Assembly: GCA_023390485.1 (NCBI GenBank)
Contig: JAEWCT010000162.1
Span: 1-7,111, forward strand
Length of the DNA stretch: 7,111 nt
DNA from: Pseudomonadota bacterium
GTDB taxonomy: Bacteria; Pseudomonadota; Alphaproteobacteria; Rhizobiales; Hyphomicrobiaceae
Direction: 5' to 3'
Shown here piece after piece: positions 1-5,340 of this stretch. The notes beneath the pieces are model-generated. The model was not told the origin of the DNA. It searched no databases and saw nothing but the letters and a program-made list of their open reading frames with translations. Within the stretch, counting starts at the first letter, position 1; each line of letters starts with the position of its first letter. The position numbers and the translations under genes are program-made.

Positions 1-863
1 ATATGGGGCACCTTATGGCTGAGAGGCACTGAGATAAGCGCGCGTCCGAGTTGCAGCTGATGGCCTCGCTCAGAACCGAATTGCAGGCGCGCCGGATCAG
101 GCTCGACCGCGCGATCCGTTCCATAGAAGACCGGAACGACCTTGAACTTCTTCGAAGGATCGCTGTCGATCGCGGCGCGTGCTGCGACGGAGGGTGCTGC
201 GGGTGGTGGAACAGCAGCCGGTGCCGGGGCCGCGAGGGAAGGTCTCTGCGGCGCGGCCGATCGTGCCATCGGTGCGTCGTCTTCGCGAGGTCCGGCGCCC
301 GGCGGTGCTGCGGTGGTAACGTCCGGCATTGCTTCAGGCGGCGCGGCGCCACCGGCGGGCTCGGAAGGCTCAGGCGGAGGAGGTGGAGCGGCTTCAACTG
401 CTTTGGGCTCGACCTCCGAAGGTGGCGGAGGCGCAGCGCCCGCGGCTTTCGGCTCTTCCGCCGGAGGAGGAGCACCCGCGCCGATTCTACCTTGTCCGAT
501 ATCGGTTGGCACATTCGCACCGGAACCTCCGGATTCCTCATGCTCGAATGTCGAGCCGGGGCGAGGCGCCGCCTCTTCCTTTTTGTAGGCGTCCGTCTGC
601 GCGTCGGAGTCCTTGCCTCCCGTAACGTCGCTTTGTTGCTTCGTTTCAGGAAGTGGCGCCGATTCCGGCGCTGCGGGCGCATTGGCCTCCGGCAGCGGAG
701 GAGGCTGCGCGCTTTCCTGGGCCTGCGACGGAGGCTCGGCGCGCTCTTTGCCGACTTTCGGAGCTTCGCTACATGCAGCGAGCAATCCGCACGCCGCAAG
801 TATCACCAGAGCAAATCCCGTCCTGCGTGCCGGCCTGCGCCGGCCTTCAGTTCCCCAAATCAC
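1..863 (-). CDS. Lipoprotein with Pro/Ala-rich linker and DUF900-type alpha/beta hydrolase domain (3' end outside window)
   Basis: I translated this by hand from a GTG at 863; about 287 codons are inside the window and the reading frame is open to the left edge. The N-terminus is basic (RRRPARR, residues 8-14), followed by a hydrophobic stretch and the lipobox LLAAC, which makes Cys31 the predicted lipidated residue. Residues of roughly 32-235 form a low-complexity linker of Pro, Ala and Glu with proline runs. From about residue 239 the sequence becomes globular: FKVVPVFYGTDR, then FGSERG, then a GRALISVPLSHKVP strand. This pattern is typical of the start of DUF900 (COG4782, esterase/lipase-like) proteins. 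The catalytic serine region would lie beyond the window. Inference: an envelope-anchored hydrolase of unknown substrate, held away from the membrane by the linker. The start is supported by GGAGG five bases upstream; TTG at 896 is a weaker alternative. Confidence 0.8.
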   Translation of the reverse strand, partial: MIWGTEGRRRPARRTGFALVILAACGLLAACSEAPKVGKERAEPPSQAQESAQPPPLPEANAPAAPESAPLPETKQQSDVTGGKDSDAQTDAYKKEEAAPRPGSTFEHEESGGSGANVPTDIGQGRIGAGAPPPAEEPKAAGAAPPPPSEVEPKAVEAAPPPPPEPSEPAGGAAPPEAMPDVTTAAPPGAGPREDDAPMARSAAPQRPSLAAPAPAAVPPPAAPSVAARAAIDSDPSKKFKVVPVFYGTDRAVEPDPARLQFGSERGHQLQLGRALISVPLSHKVPH

Positions 864-868
864 GCTAC

Positions 869-873
869 CCTCC
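869..873 (-). promoter_or_regulatory. Ribosome binding site fixing the GTG start of the lipoprotein gene
   Basis: GGAGG on the minus strand ends five bases before the GTG at 863. It supports GTG as the start in a frame that has no ATG near the signal peptide. Confidence 0.6.
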
Positions 874-888
874 CCTAGGACGCGGCCC

Positions 889-914
889 GCGCACAAGCTA
901 GGCAGCTTGAGCGC
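889..914. repeat. 26-bp palindrome in the divergent intergenic region
   Basis: GCGC-A-CAAGCT, a four-base centre AGGC, then AGCTTG-A-GCGC: two 11-base arms complementary at 10 of 11 positions (one A/A mismatch). It sits between the lipoprotein start at 863 and the meaB start, 26 bases upstream of the GTG. It could be a dimeric regulator's operator or a hairpin in a leader RNA. It has no flanking T-tract, so a terminator is unlikely. Confidence 0.45.
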
Positions 915-944
915 CCCAAGCAACCGGCTCTATGGCAGGAGATT

Positions 945-2042
945 ATGACGGCGGATAGCGTCGAATTCCCGGCTTGCGGGATGATCTCTTTCCTGCCCAA
1001 CGTAACAGAAGATGAACGAACAGGATTCAGTATCTCACCCATGGCCGTTATAGCCCTCCCCGCCCACAAAATTCCGGTTGCCGACTACGTTGCCGGGATC
1101 GCCAATGGCGACCGCGCCCTTCTCGCTCGCGCAATTACGCTTGTGGAAAGCTCGAACCCGGATCACGGCCGCCTCGCGCAACAGGTGCTGCAGGAACTGC
1201 TACCTAAGACGGGTAAGGCCGTGCGCCTCGGCATCACCGGCGTTCCCGGCGTCGGCAAGTCGACGACGATCGATCAGCTGGGGATGAACCTTCTTGCCGA
1301 AGGGCATCAAGTGGCAGTGCTCGCGATCGACCCGACGTCCAAACGCTCGGGCGGTTCGATCCTCGGCGACAAGACGCGCATGAACTCGCTCGCGCAGGAA
1401 AAGAACGCCTTCATCAGGCCGTCGCCGTCGTCAGGAACGCTCGGCGGCGTGACGCGACGCACGCGCGAAACGATGGCGCTGGTCGAAGCGGCAGGCTTCG
1501 ATGTCGTCATCGTCGAGACAGTCGGCGTCGGCCAGTCCGAGGTTGCCGTGGCGGACATGGTCGATTTCTTCCTGGTGCTTCTGCTCTCAGGCGGCGGCGA
1601 CGATTTGCAGGGCATCAAGAAAGGCATCATCGAGCTTGCCGATATGATCGCCATCAACAAGGCGGACGGCGACAACATCAAGCGCGCCGACAGCGCCGCG
1701 GCCGAATACAAAAACGCACTGCAGATTTTCACGCCGCACGGCGCGACGTGGTTTCCTCCGGTCTTGACCGTTTCGGGCCGCGACAATCGCGGACTGAAAG
1801 AGCTTTGGGCCAAGGTGCTCGAGCATCGCGAGAAGATGACGGCGACCGGCGAGTTCTCCGCGCGCCGGCAATCCCAGGCCGTGTCCTGGATGCGCGACAT
1901 GCTCGAGGACCGCCTTATGGGCGCCCTCAGAGCGCATCCACGCGTGGCGGCCGAGCTTCCGAACATCGAGGCGTCCGTCCGCAACGGCACGCTGCTGCCG
2001 ACACTCGCGGTCGACCGCATCATGACGATGATGGGGATCTGA
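945..2042 (+). CDS. meaB: Methylmalonyl-CoA mutase-associated GTPase MeaB (ArgK/G3E family)
   Basis: A cytoplasmic P-loop GTPase. In this family MeaB gates delivery of adenosylcobalamin to methylmalonyl-CoA mutase and protects the mutase from inactivation during propionyl-CoA/methylmalonyl-CoA metabolism. Numbered from the ATG at 945, visible motifs are the Walker A GVPGVGKS (99-106), IDPTS (127-131), GGSILGDKTRM (135-145), the Walker B/switch region ETVGVGQSE (190-198) and the base-specificity motif NKAD (237-240). A C-terminal helical arm, used for dimerisation in the family, follows. Start choice: AGGAG lies three bases before ATG 945, giving 365 aa. Family members are usually near 330 aa, and an internal ATG at 1041 would give 333 aa but has no nearby Shine-Dalgarno. 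The first 32 residues are therefore doubtful. No mutase subunit gene lies in the window. All GTPase motifs are intact, so function is well supported. Confidence 0.95.
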   Translation: MTADSVEFPACGMISFLPNVTEDERTGFSISPMAVIALPAHKIPVADYVAGIANGDRALLARAITLVESSNPDHGRLAQQVLQELLPKTGKAVRLGITGVPGVGKSTTIDQLGMNLLAEGHQVAVLAIDPTSKRSGGSILGDKTRMNSLAQEKNAFIRPSPSSGTLGGVTRRTRETMALVEAAGFDVVIVETVGVGQSEVAVADMVDFFLVLLLSGGGDDLQGIKKGIIELADMIAINKADGDNIKRADSAAAEYKNALQIFTPHGATWFPPVLTVSGRDNRGLKELWAKVLEHREKMTATGEFSARRQSQAVSWMRDMLEDRLMGALRAHPRVAAELPNIEASVRNGTLLPTLAVDRIMTMMGI

Positions 2043-2050
2043 GTTCGCGG

Positions 2051-2096
2051 CCAATCACGCCTGTCATTCTTCGCTTGAATCAAGAAGCGCGATTGG
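2051..2096 (+). other. Stem-loop just after the meaB stop, possible 3' end structure
   Basis: CCAATCACGC (2051-2060) pairs with GCGCGATTGG (2087-2096) at 9 of 10 positions. Inside it, TTCTT (2067-2071) pairs with AAGAA (2082-2086). The structure starts eight bases after the meaB stop. No U-tract follows, so it is not a classical intrinsic terminator. It may stabilise the mRNA 3' end or act with Rho. Confidence 0.4.
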
Positions 2097-2132
2097 ATTC
2101 GCCGGATTGTGCAATGTCATTGCGAATTCGGC

Positions 2133-2168
2133 AAAAAAAAGCGCCCCGGGCTTAAGTGCCTAAGGCGC
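2133..2168 (-). terminator. Probable intrinsic terminator of the repeat-protein gene
   Basis: Read on the minus strand, GCGCC (2168-2164) pairs with GGCGC (2145-2141). Partly paired bases in between include GGC/GCC and CTTA/TAAG options. Eight Ts follow directly (2140-2133). It lies about 48 bases beyond the stop codon at 2216. The stem is imperfect, but the T-tract is strong. Confidence 0.6.
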
Positions 2169-2215
2169 AGTGGTCTCGAATACTCATTGATTTCGACTAC
2201 CGGACTAATGCCGGG

Positions 2216-2845
2216 TTATTCTCGTGCTATGCTACCGGTCTCAATGGGATGCTGACGAGATTTGACCTCGGAGAGCGAGATTTCGATTTCCGCATTTCGC
2301 GCGGCGACGAATTCCGCTTCCCGGCGCGCCGCATCAACTGCGGCCAATGACATTGCTATCTCAGCATTGCGTTCTTCCGCGAACTTAACTTCCTGATAGG
2401 CGGCCGTAGCGGCGTCGATTTCACGATTGCGGTCTCTTTCGAAGTCCGTTTCCTGAATCGCCGCAACGCGAGCCGTCGACGCGTCGGCCTCTGCGTTTTG
2501 TTCACGTTCGAATGCCGCTTCCGCGACGTCTTGCGCTTCCCGGGCACGCGCGCCTGCAACCGCGACCAAGGACGCACTGATCTCATTGTTCCTTTCGCGC
2601 TCGAACTTTGCCTGTTCGTATGCCGCGAATGTCATTTCAATTTCGGCGTTCCGGGCGCGTTCGAATTCGGCGGTCTGCTCAGCTTCGACGCGAGCAACCG
2701 AGGCATTGATCTCGGCATTGCGGTCACGCGCAAACGCGGCATCGGATACCGACGGCATGGCGTCTTCAGCGAAAGCGGAAATCCCCTCTACGGGGAATGC
2801 AAGTCCTGTCAGGACCATTGCGAGCATAATGCGCATGTATGACAT
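2216..2845 (-). CDS. Secreted helical repeat protein with seven F-x(4)-N-x-E motifs, family not recognised
   Basis: A 209-aa protein. A signal peptide is visible: Arg5, a hydrophobic core (residues 6-25) and an AFA/ED cleavage site after Ala26. The mature part is very rich in Ala, Glu and Arg, and has no Cys or Trp. It is almost wholly made of a motif F-x(4)-N-x-E, mostly FERxRNAEI followed by a small-residue stretch such as xASLAAV. Copies have Phe at 38, 61, 81, 112, 135, 155 and 179, so spacings are 23, 20, 31, 23, 20 and 24. This composition predicts long amphipathic helices or coiled coil, with no recognisable catalytic domain. A periplasmic structural or scaffold role is only inference. 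The start ATG at 2845 is supported by GAGGA nine bases upstream (2855-2859); ATG 2836 is the alternative. The gene appears monocistronic, with a terminator behind it and another hairpin terminator upstream that separates it from the esterase. I would call it hypothetical. Confidence 0.8.
   Translation of the reverse strand: MSYMRIMLAMVLTGLAFPVEGISAFAEDAMPSVSDAAFARDRNAEINASVARVEAEQTAEFERARNAEIEMTFAAYEQAKFERERNNEISASLVAVAGARAREAQDVAEAAFEREQNAEADASTARVAAIQETDFERDRNREIDAATAAYQEVKFAEERNAEIAMSLAAVDAARREAEFVAARNAEIEISLSEVKSRQHPIETGSIARE
2258..2740 (-). repeat. Internal protein-coding repeats: seven units in two super-repeats
   Basis: Residues 36-196 of the secreted protein. Units 1-3 (from residue 36) align with units 4-6 (from residue 110) at a constant offset of 74 residues. 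A hand alignment gives about 37 identities in 65 positions, for example AAFARDRNAEI against AAFEREQNAEA, and AYEQAKFERERN against AYQEVKFAEERN. A seventh unit, EFVAARNAEIEISL, closes the array. The pattern suggests growth from a roughly 20-24 residue unit to a triplet, then a duplication of the triplet. Confidence 0.75.
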
Positions 2846-2892
2846 TGGAGTTGATCCTCGTTGGCGATACGTTTGTGATGTCTCAGCGCCAC

Positions 2893-2911
2893 TGGATCGA
2901 ATTTGAATCCA
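2893..2911. promoter_or_regulatory. Imperfect 19-bp palindrome upstream of the repeat-protein gene, possible operator
   Basis: TGGAT at one end and ATCCA at the other are exact inverted repeats around a partly symmetric AT-rich centre (AATTT). It lies about 48 bases upstream of the ATG at 2845, where an operator or promoter element would be expected. No convincing -35/-10 pair was found with it. Confidence 0.25.
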
Positions 2912-2940
2912 TCTTGCTTAAAATTGCGTGCATCTGAATT

Positions 2941-2970
2941 AAAAAAACGCGCGGTAATTCGCGCGTTTTT
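2941..2970 (-). terminator. Strong intrinsic terminator after the esterase gene
   Basis: AAAAACGCGCG (2943-2953) and CGCGCGTTTTT (2960-2970) form a perfect 11-bp stem with a six-base loop. On the minus strand seven Ts (2947-2941) lie at the 3' side. It is 80 bases beyond the esterase stop at 3050. T-tracts exist on both strands, so it could work in both directions, but only the minus strand has a gene running into it. Confidence 0.85.
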
Positions 2971-3049
2971 GGCTCGATGACAGTAAGTGGTGGTTATCAA
3001 CTGCGACGGTTTTATTTCAACCTGCACAATCCTCTTTGCACCTCCAATA

Positions 3050-4171
3050 TTATGACGTTAGATGATCATTTAAGAACCTGGCTATTTCGCCGAACGCCTC
3101 TTCAGTCTCGGGCAGAAAGGGCGAGAGGTATTGCGCGTGACTCTGACCTTCTAAAACCTGAAGGGCGGCGGTAACACCGGCCTTGCGAAGCTTGCGATGC
3201 GTGCGCACCGCGTCGCTCAATAACAGATCGCGCGTTCCCGACGTCAGGATCGCAGGCGGGAAACCCGAAAAGTCACCGAATATCGGCGAGAGCATGGGAT
3301 TGCGGGGGTCGTGGCTTCCAGCGTAGAGCGCGCCAGCCGCGTTCGCCCAGCTCCGGCGCGAGACCAGCGCGTTATCGACAAAGGCGTTCGCCATGATCGT
3401 GTCCCCCGTCCATGTGAGATCGGCGATCGGGCTGCCCGGAGCAATGGCCCCGGGTAACGGCATACCTTCGGCTTTTGCCCGATGGGTGGCACACAACGTC
3501 AGCGCGCCACCTGCGGACGTTCCGAAGATCGCCATCTTGCGCGGATCGTAGGCAGCGAGCAGTACGCCCCACACGGCCATCACGTCATCAAGCGCCGCTG
3601 GATAGGGATAATCCGGCGCCATCCGGTAATCGATCGAGACGACTTTGCATCTGCCGTAACCGGCCATCAGCATTCCTTCGCCGGCACCGGCCTCGCCGGG
3701 AAAGAGCACGTAGCCGCCACCATGAATGTGCACGAGAAGCCGGTCGCGATTTTCAGGCGCGATCTCATGCGGCGTGATGACGAAGACCGGCACACCGGCC
3801 ATCTTGGTCTGTTCGACCGTCAGACCGAAATGCTCGCGAATGGCAGTGATCGCCGGGGCCGCGCCTGCCGCGCTCTTGGCGGCGAGGTCTTTCCACGTTG
3901 CGGCGTCTTCAGGCAGCACATTCCATCCCGGCGGAAAGGGAGCAGCGATGACGGCCTGCAGGCCTTCGCTGACCGTTTCCGGCACCGGCAGGCTGCGCGC
4001 GGGAAGCTGCCGCGCCTTAAGCGTTCCGGCTGGCGCAGCTTCATCGGCCCGCGCCGCCACAGGGAGGGCTGCCGCTGCGAGCGAGCTTCCAAGAAACAAC
4101 CGGCGCGATAGCGAGAGCTGCTTGTTGATCGCGGCAAACGAGGGGACGCTCATGATGTCGGGGATCTCCAT
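3050..4171 (-). CDS. Tat-exported alpha/beta hydrolase (esterase/lipase, HSL family)
   Basis: A 373-aa serine hydrolase, likely acting on short-chain esters. The N-terminus carries a twin-arginine signal, SRRLFLG (22-28), then a hydrophobic Ala-rich core and an ARA cleavage site after Ala42. The folded enzyme would therefore be exported to the periplasm by Tat. Family hallmarks are the oxyanion-hole motif HGGG (150-153), DYRMAPDYPYPAALDD (181-196) and the nucleophile elbow GTSAGG (217-222), with Ser219 as nucleophile. Asp315 (TSGTRDLLLSD) and His345 (GQSHAQY) complete a plausible triad. This is the hormone-sensitive-lipase/acetyl-esterase group. The natural substrate cannot be read from the sequence. 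Start: ATG 4171 gives the longest form. ATG 4153 (residue 7) is possible and keeps the whole Tat signal; neither has an ideal Shine-Dalgarno. The gene is flanked by hairpins on both sides, so it is probably transcribed alone. Confidence 0.9.
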   Translation of the reverse strand: MEIPDIMSVPSFAAINKQLSLSRRLFLGSSLAAAALPVAARADEAAPAGTLKARQLPARSLPVPETVSEGLQAVIAAPFPPGWNVLPEDAATWKDLAAKSAAGAAPAITAIREHFGLTVEQTKMAGVPVFVITPHEIAPENRDRLLVHIHGGGYVLFPGEAGAGEGMLMAGYGRCKVVSIDYRMAPDYPYPAALDDVMAVWGVLLAAYDPRKMAIFGTSAGGALTLCATHRAKAEGMPLPGAIAPGSPIADLTWTGDTIMANAFVDNALVSRRSWANAAGALYAGSHDPRNPMLSPIFGDFSGFPPAILTSGTRDLLLSDAVRTHRKLRKAGVTAALQVLEGQSHAQYLSPFLPETEEAFGEIARFLNDHLTS

Positions 4172-4258
4172 CTCAGGGACAGAGACCGAGAGGCTTCAAT
4201 AAGCGCCGCGCGTCAAGGCGAAAAAGCCACGCACATGCAATGCGATAGCTTTCGACAA

Positions 4259-4298
4259 GCTCAATCCGCACGCGGCCATGGCTGCGTGCGGATTGAGC
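4259..4298 (-). terminator. 15-bp perfect inverted repeat after the Crp/Fnr-type gene, probable terminator
   Basis: GCTCAATCCGCACGC (4259-4273) and its exact complement (4284-4298) flank a ten-base centre GGCCATGGCT that can extend the stem. It starts 27 bases beyond the regulator's stop codon. On the minus strand it is followed only by TTGTCG, a poor U-tract. It may be a terminator with a weak tail, a Rho-assisted end, or an operator for the downstream esterase. The symmetry is seen directly; its role is inferred. Confidence 0.5.
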
Positions 4299-4324
4299 CA
4301 AGGAGATTGGAAATCGCTTCGAGC

Positions 4325-5047
4325 TTACTGCAGGGCTTTCAGCAGCATTGCTTTCGGCGCGAGCCGGAGCGGCGTTGTCCCAACGTCATCCGCAACAGAC
4401 TTCAGCGACGCGAGATCTTTGAGCCTTAGCCCATGACGCGGAGCCGTTTCGATCAGTCCGCACGTCTCGAGCTGCGTCAACGCGAGCGCCAGCTCCTCGA
4501 TCGTCATGCCGAGAAAATCTGCGATGACACCGCAGTTGACACTATCGTCGATGAACGTGGGATCGCCGCCTTCCTCGCGGGTTCGCTGCGAAACGGCCGT
4601 CAGAAATGCAGCGAGACGAATCGCTGGATGTTGGCTCGACGCGCTGACGAGGCTCTCCCGGCGGAAAATGAATTCGCGCTCCACCGCTTCGTCAAATCTC
4701 GCCTTGTTGTGCGGATCGCCGGCGATGAGCTTATCCACGGCATCGAGGGGGAAGCAGCGGACGCTCGAATTTACGGAAGCACGCGCATAGGTGGCATGGC
4801 GCTCCAAAAAGCCCATGCCGACCAGATCGCCGGCAAGCGCATATTCGACAATCTCCGTGGTTCCGTCAGAGCGAGTGCGGTAGACGCAAAGCGCCCCGGT
4901 TTCGACACGGTAGACGTTTGTCTTGAGATCGCCGGATTCGAAAAGAATTTCGTTACGCGAGAGGCTTCGGACCTTGCCCAATTCGCGCCTGGGCATTTTA
5001 CGCACAAGTGTCGTGCTACCGGTATCGCCAGAACCTGGTCGCAGCAT
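4325..5047 (-). CDS. Crp/Fnr-family transcriptional regulator with atypical recognition helix
   Basis: A 240-aa protein. Residues of about 25-110 form a cyclic-nucleotide-binding-like beta-roll: LSRNEILFESGD (29-40), YRVETGALCVYR (46-57) and YALAGDLVGMGFL (69-81). A long dimer helix follows (about 115-150), then a C-terminal winged helix-turn-helix with VIADFLGMTIEELALALTQLE (174-194). There is no N-terminal Cys cluster (Cys at 54, 98, 172 and 196), so an Fnr-type iron-sulphur sensor is unlikely and FixK-like members are the nearest match. In the recognition helix the usual E-[ST]-[VI]-[SG]-R pattern reads EELAL (184-188). Glu184 is kept, but Ala187 and Leu188 replace the FNR Ser212 and Arg213 equivalents. 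The target sequence may differ. Start: ATG 5047 has GGAG seven bases upstream. A TTG at 5089 in the same frame has no ribosome site, so I reject the 254-aa form. Confidence 0.88.
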   Translation of the reverse strand: MLRPGSGDTGSTTLVRKMPRRELGKVRSLSRNEILFESGDLKTNVYRVETGALCVYRTRSDGTTEIVEYALAGDLVGMGFLERHATYARASVNSSVRCFPLDAVDKLIAGDPHNKARFDEAVEREFIFRRESLVSASSQHPAIRLAAFLTAVSQRTREEGGDPTFIDDSVNCGVIADFLGMTIEELALALTQLETCGLIETAPRHGLRLKDLASLKSVADDVGTTPLRLAPKAMLLKALQ

Positions 5048-5340
5048 GCTCGAACTCCACACAACAAAAACACCAACCGGTCCGCCCAAAACGGAGGCCC
5101 GAGATCAAAATTCATTTTCGTAGAAGGAATAAGGCTAGCGGCTGAAGAATTGCCGTCGAAAAGTGGACTTTAAAAAGCCCGCATATAATGGCGTATTTCT
5201 CCAATAATGTCCAATTGTTTTGGAATACCTCCCATGCGCGGTGCATAACTGGTGCAGAATTTAATCTGCTCAGCCCTCGCTTAACCTTGCTCCTCGCGAT
5301 CGGGTTCCAAAGTTGGGACTTAAGTCTAAGGCATTGGCGG
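5048..5340. other. Gene-free region between the sugar phosphotransferase and the Crp/Fnr-type gene
   Basis: No credible gene was found here. The region is more AT-rich than its neighbours. It holds a weak minus-strand promoter candidate for the regulator: TTGGAC (5214-5209), an 18-base spacer, then CATTAT (5190-5185). It also holds the direct repeat GGTGCA (5240-5245 and 5251-5256) and a perfect 10-bp palindrome GACTTAAGTC (5317-5326) just after the phosphotransferase stop. No clear intrinsic terminator for the phosphotransferase gene was seen. Confidence 0.4.
5055..5058 (-). promoter_or_regulatory. Ribosome binding site deciding the ATG 5047 start of the Crp/Fnr-type gene
   Basis: GGAG on the minus strand lies seven bases before ATG 5047, which is ideal spacing. 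The longer reading from TTG 5089 lacks any such site. Confidence 0.6.

Noticed and set aside
51..948. Several plus-strand open frames opposite the lipoprotein gene
   Set aside because: They are Arg/Gly/Ala-rich antisense readings of a high-GC Pro/Ala linker. The minus strand gives a lipobox and a recognisable hydrolase start instead.
1307..2083. Long minus-strand frames opposite meaB
   Set aside because: These are shadows of a gene with complete GTPase motifs; their own translations are low-complexity Ser/Arg-rich and show no domain.
2216..2845. DNA repeat array such as CRISPR or a satellite at the repeat-protein gene
   Set aside because: The repeats keep one reading frame, vary at third positions and lack constant direct repeats with unique spacers, so they are protein-coding.
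2498..2906. Plus-strand frames opposite the repeat protein
   Set aside because: Antisense of the repeat array; no start site or domain, while the minus strand has a signal peptide and a ribosome site.
3482..4202. Plus-strand frames opposite the esterase
   Set aside because: Arg/His-rich antisense translation; the minus strand holds a full HSL-type motif set.
5048..5089. Extension of the Crp/Fnr-type gene to a TTG at 5089
   Set aside because: No Shine-Dalgarno upstream of the TTG; ATG 5047 has an ideally spaced GGAG, and the extra 14 residues match nothing expected.
4433..5173. 246-residue plus-strand frame opposite the Crp/Fnr-type gene
   Set aside because: No recognisable domain; the opposite frame has both sensor and helix-turn-helix domains.
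5184..5189. Perfect TATAAT on the plus strand
   Set aside because: No -35 element at usable spacing and no plus-strand gene downstream, so a promoter is not supported.
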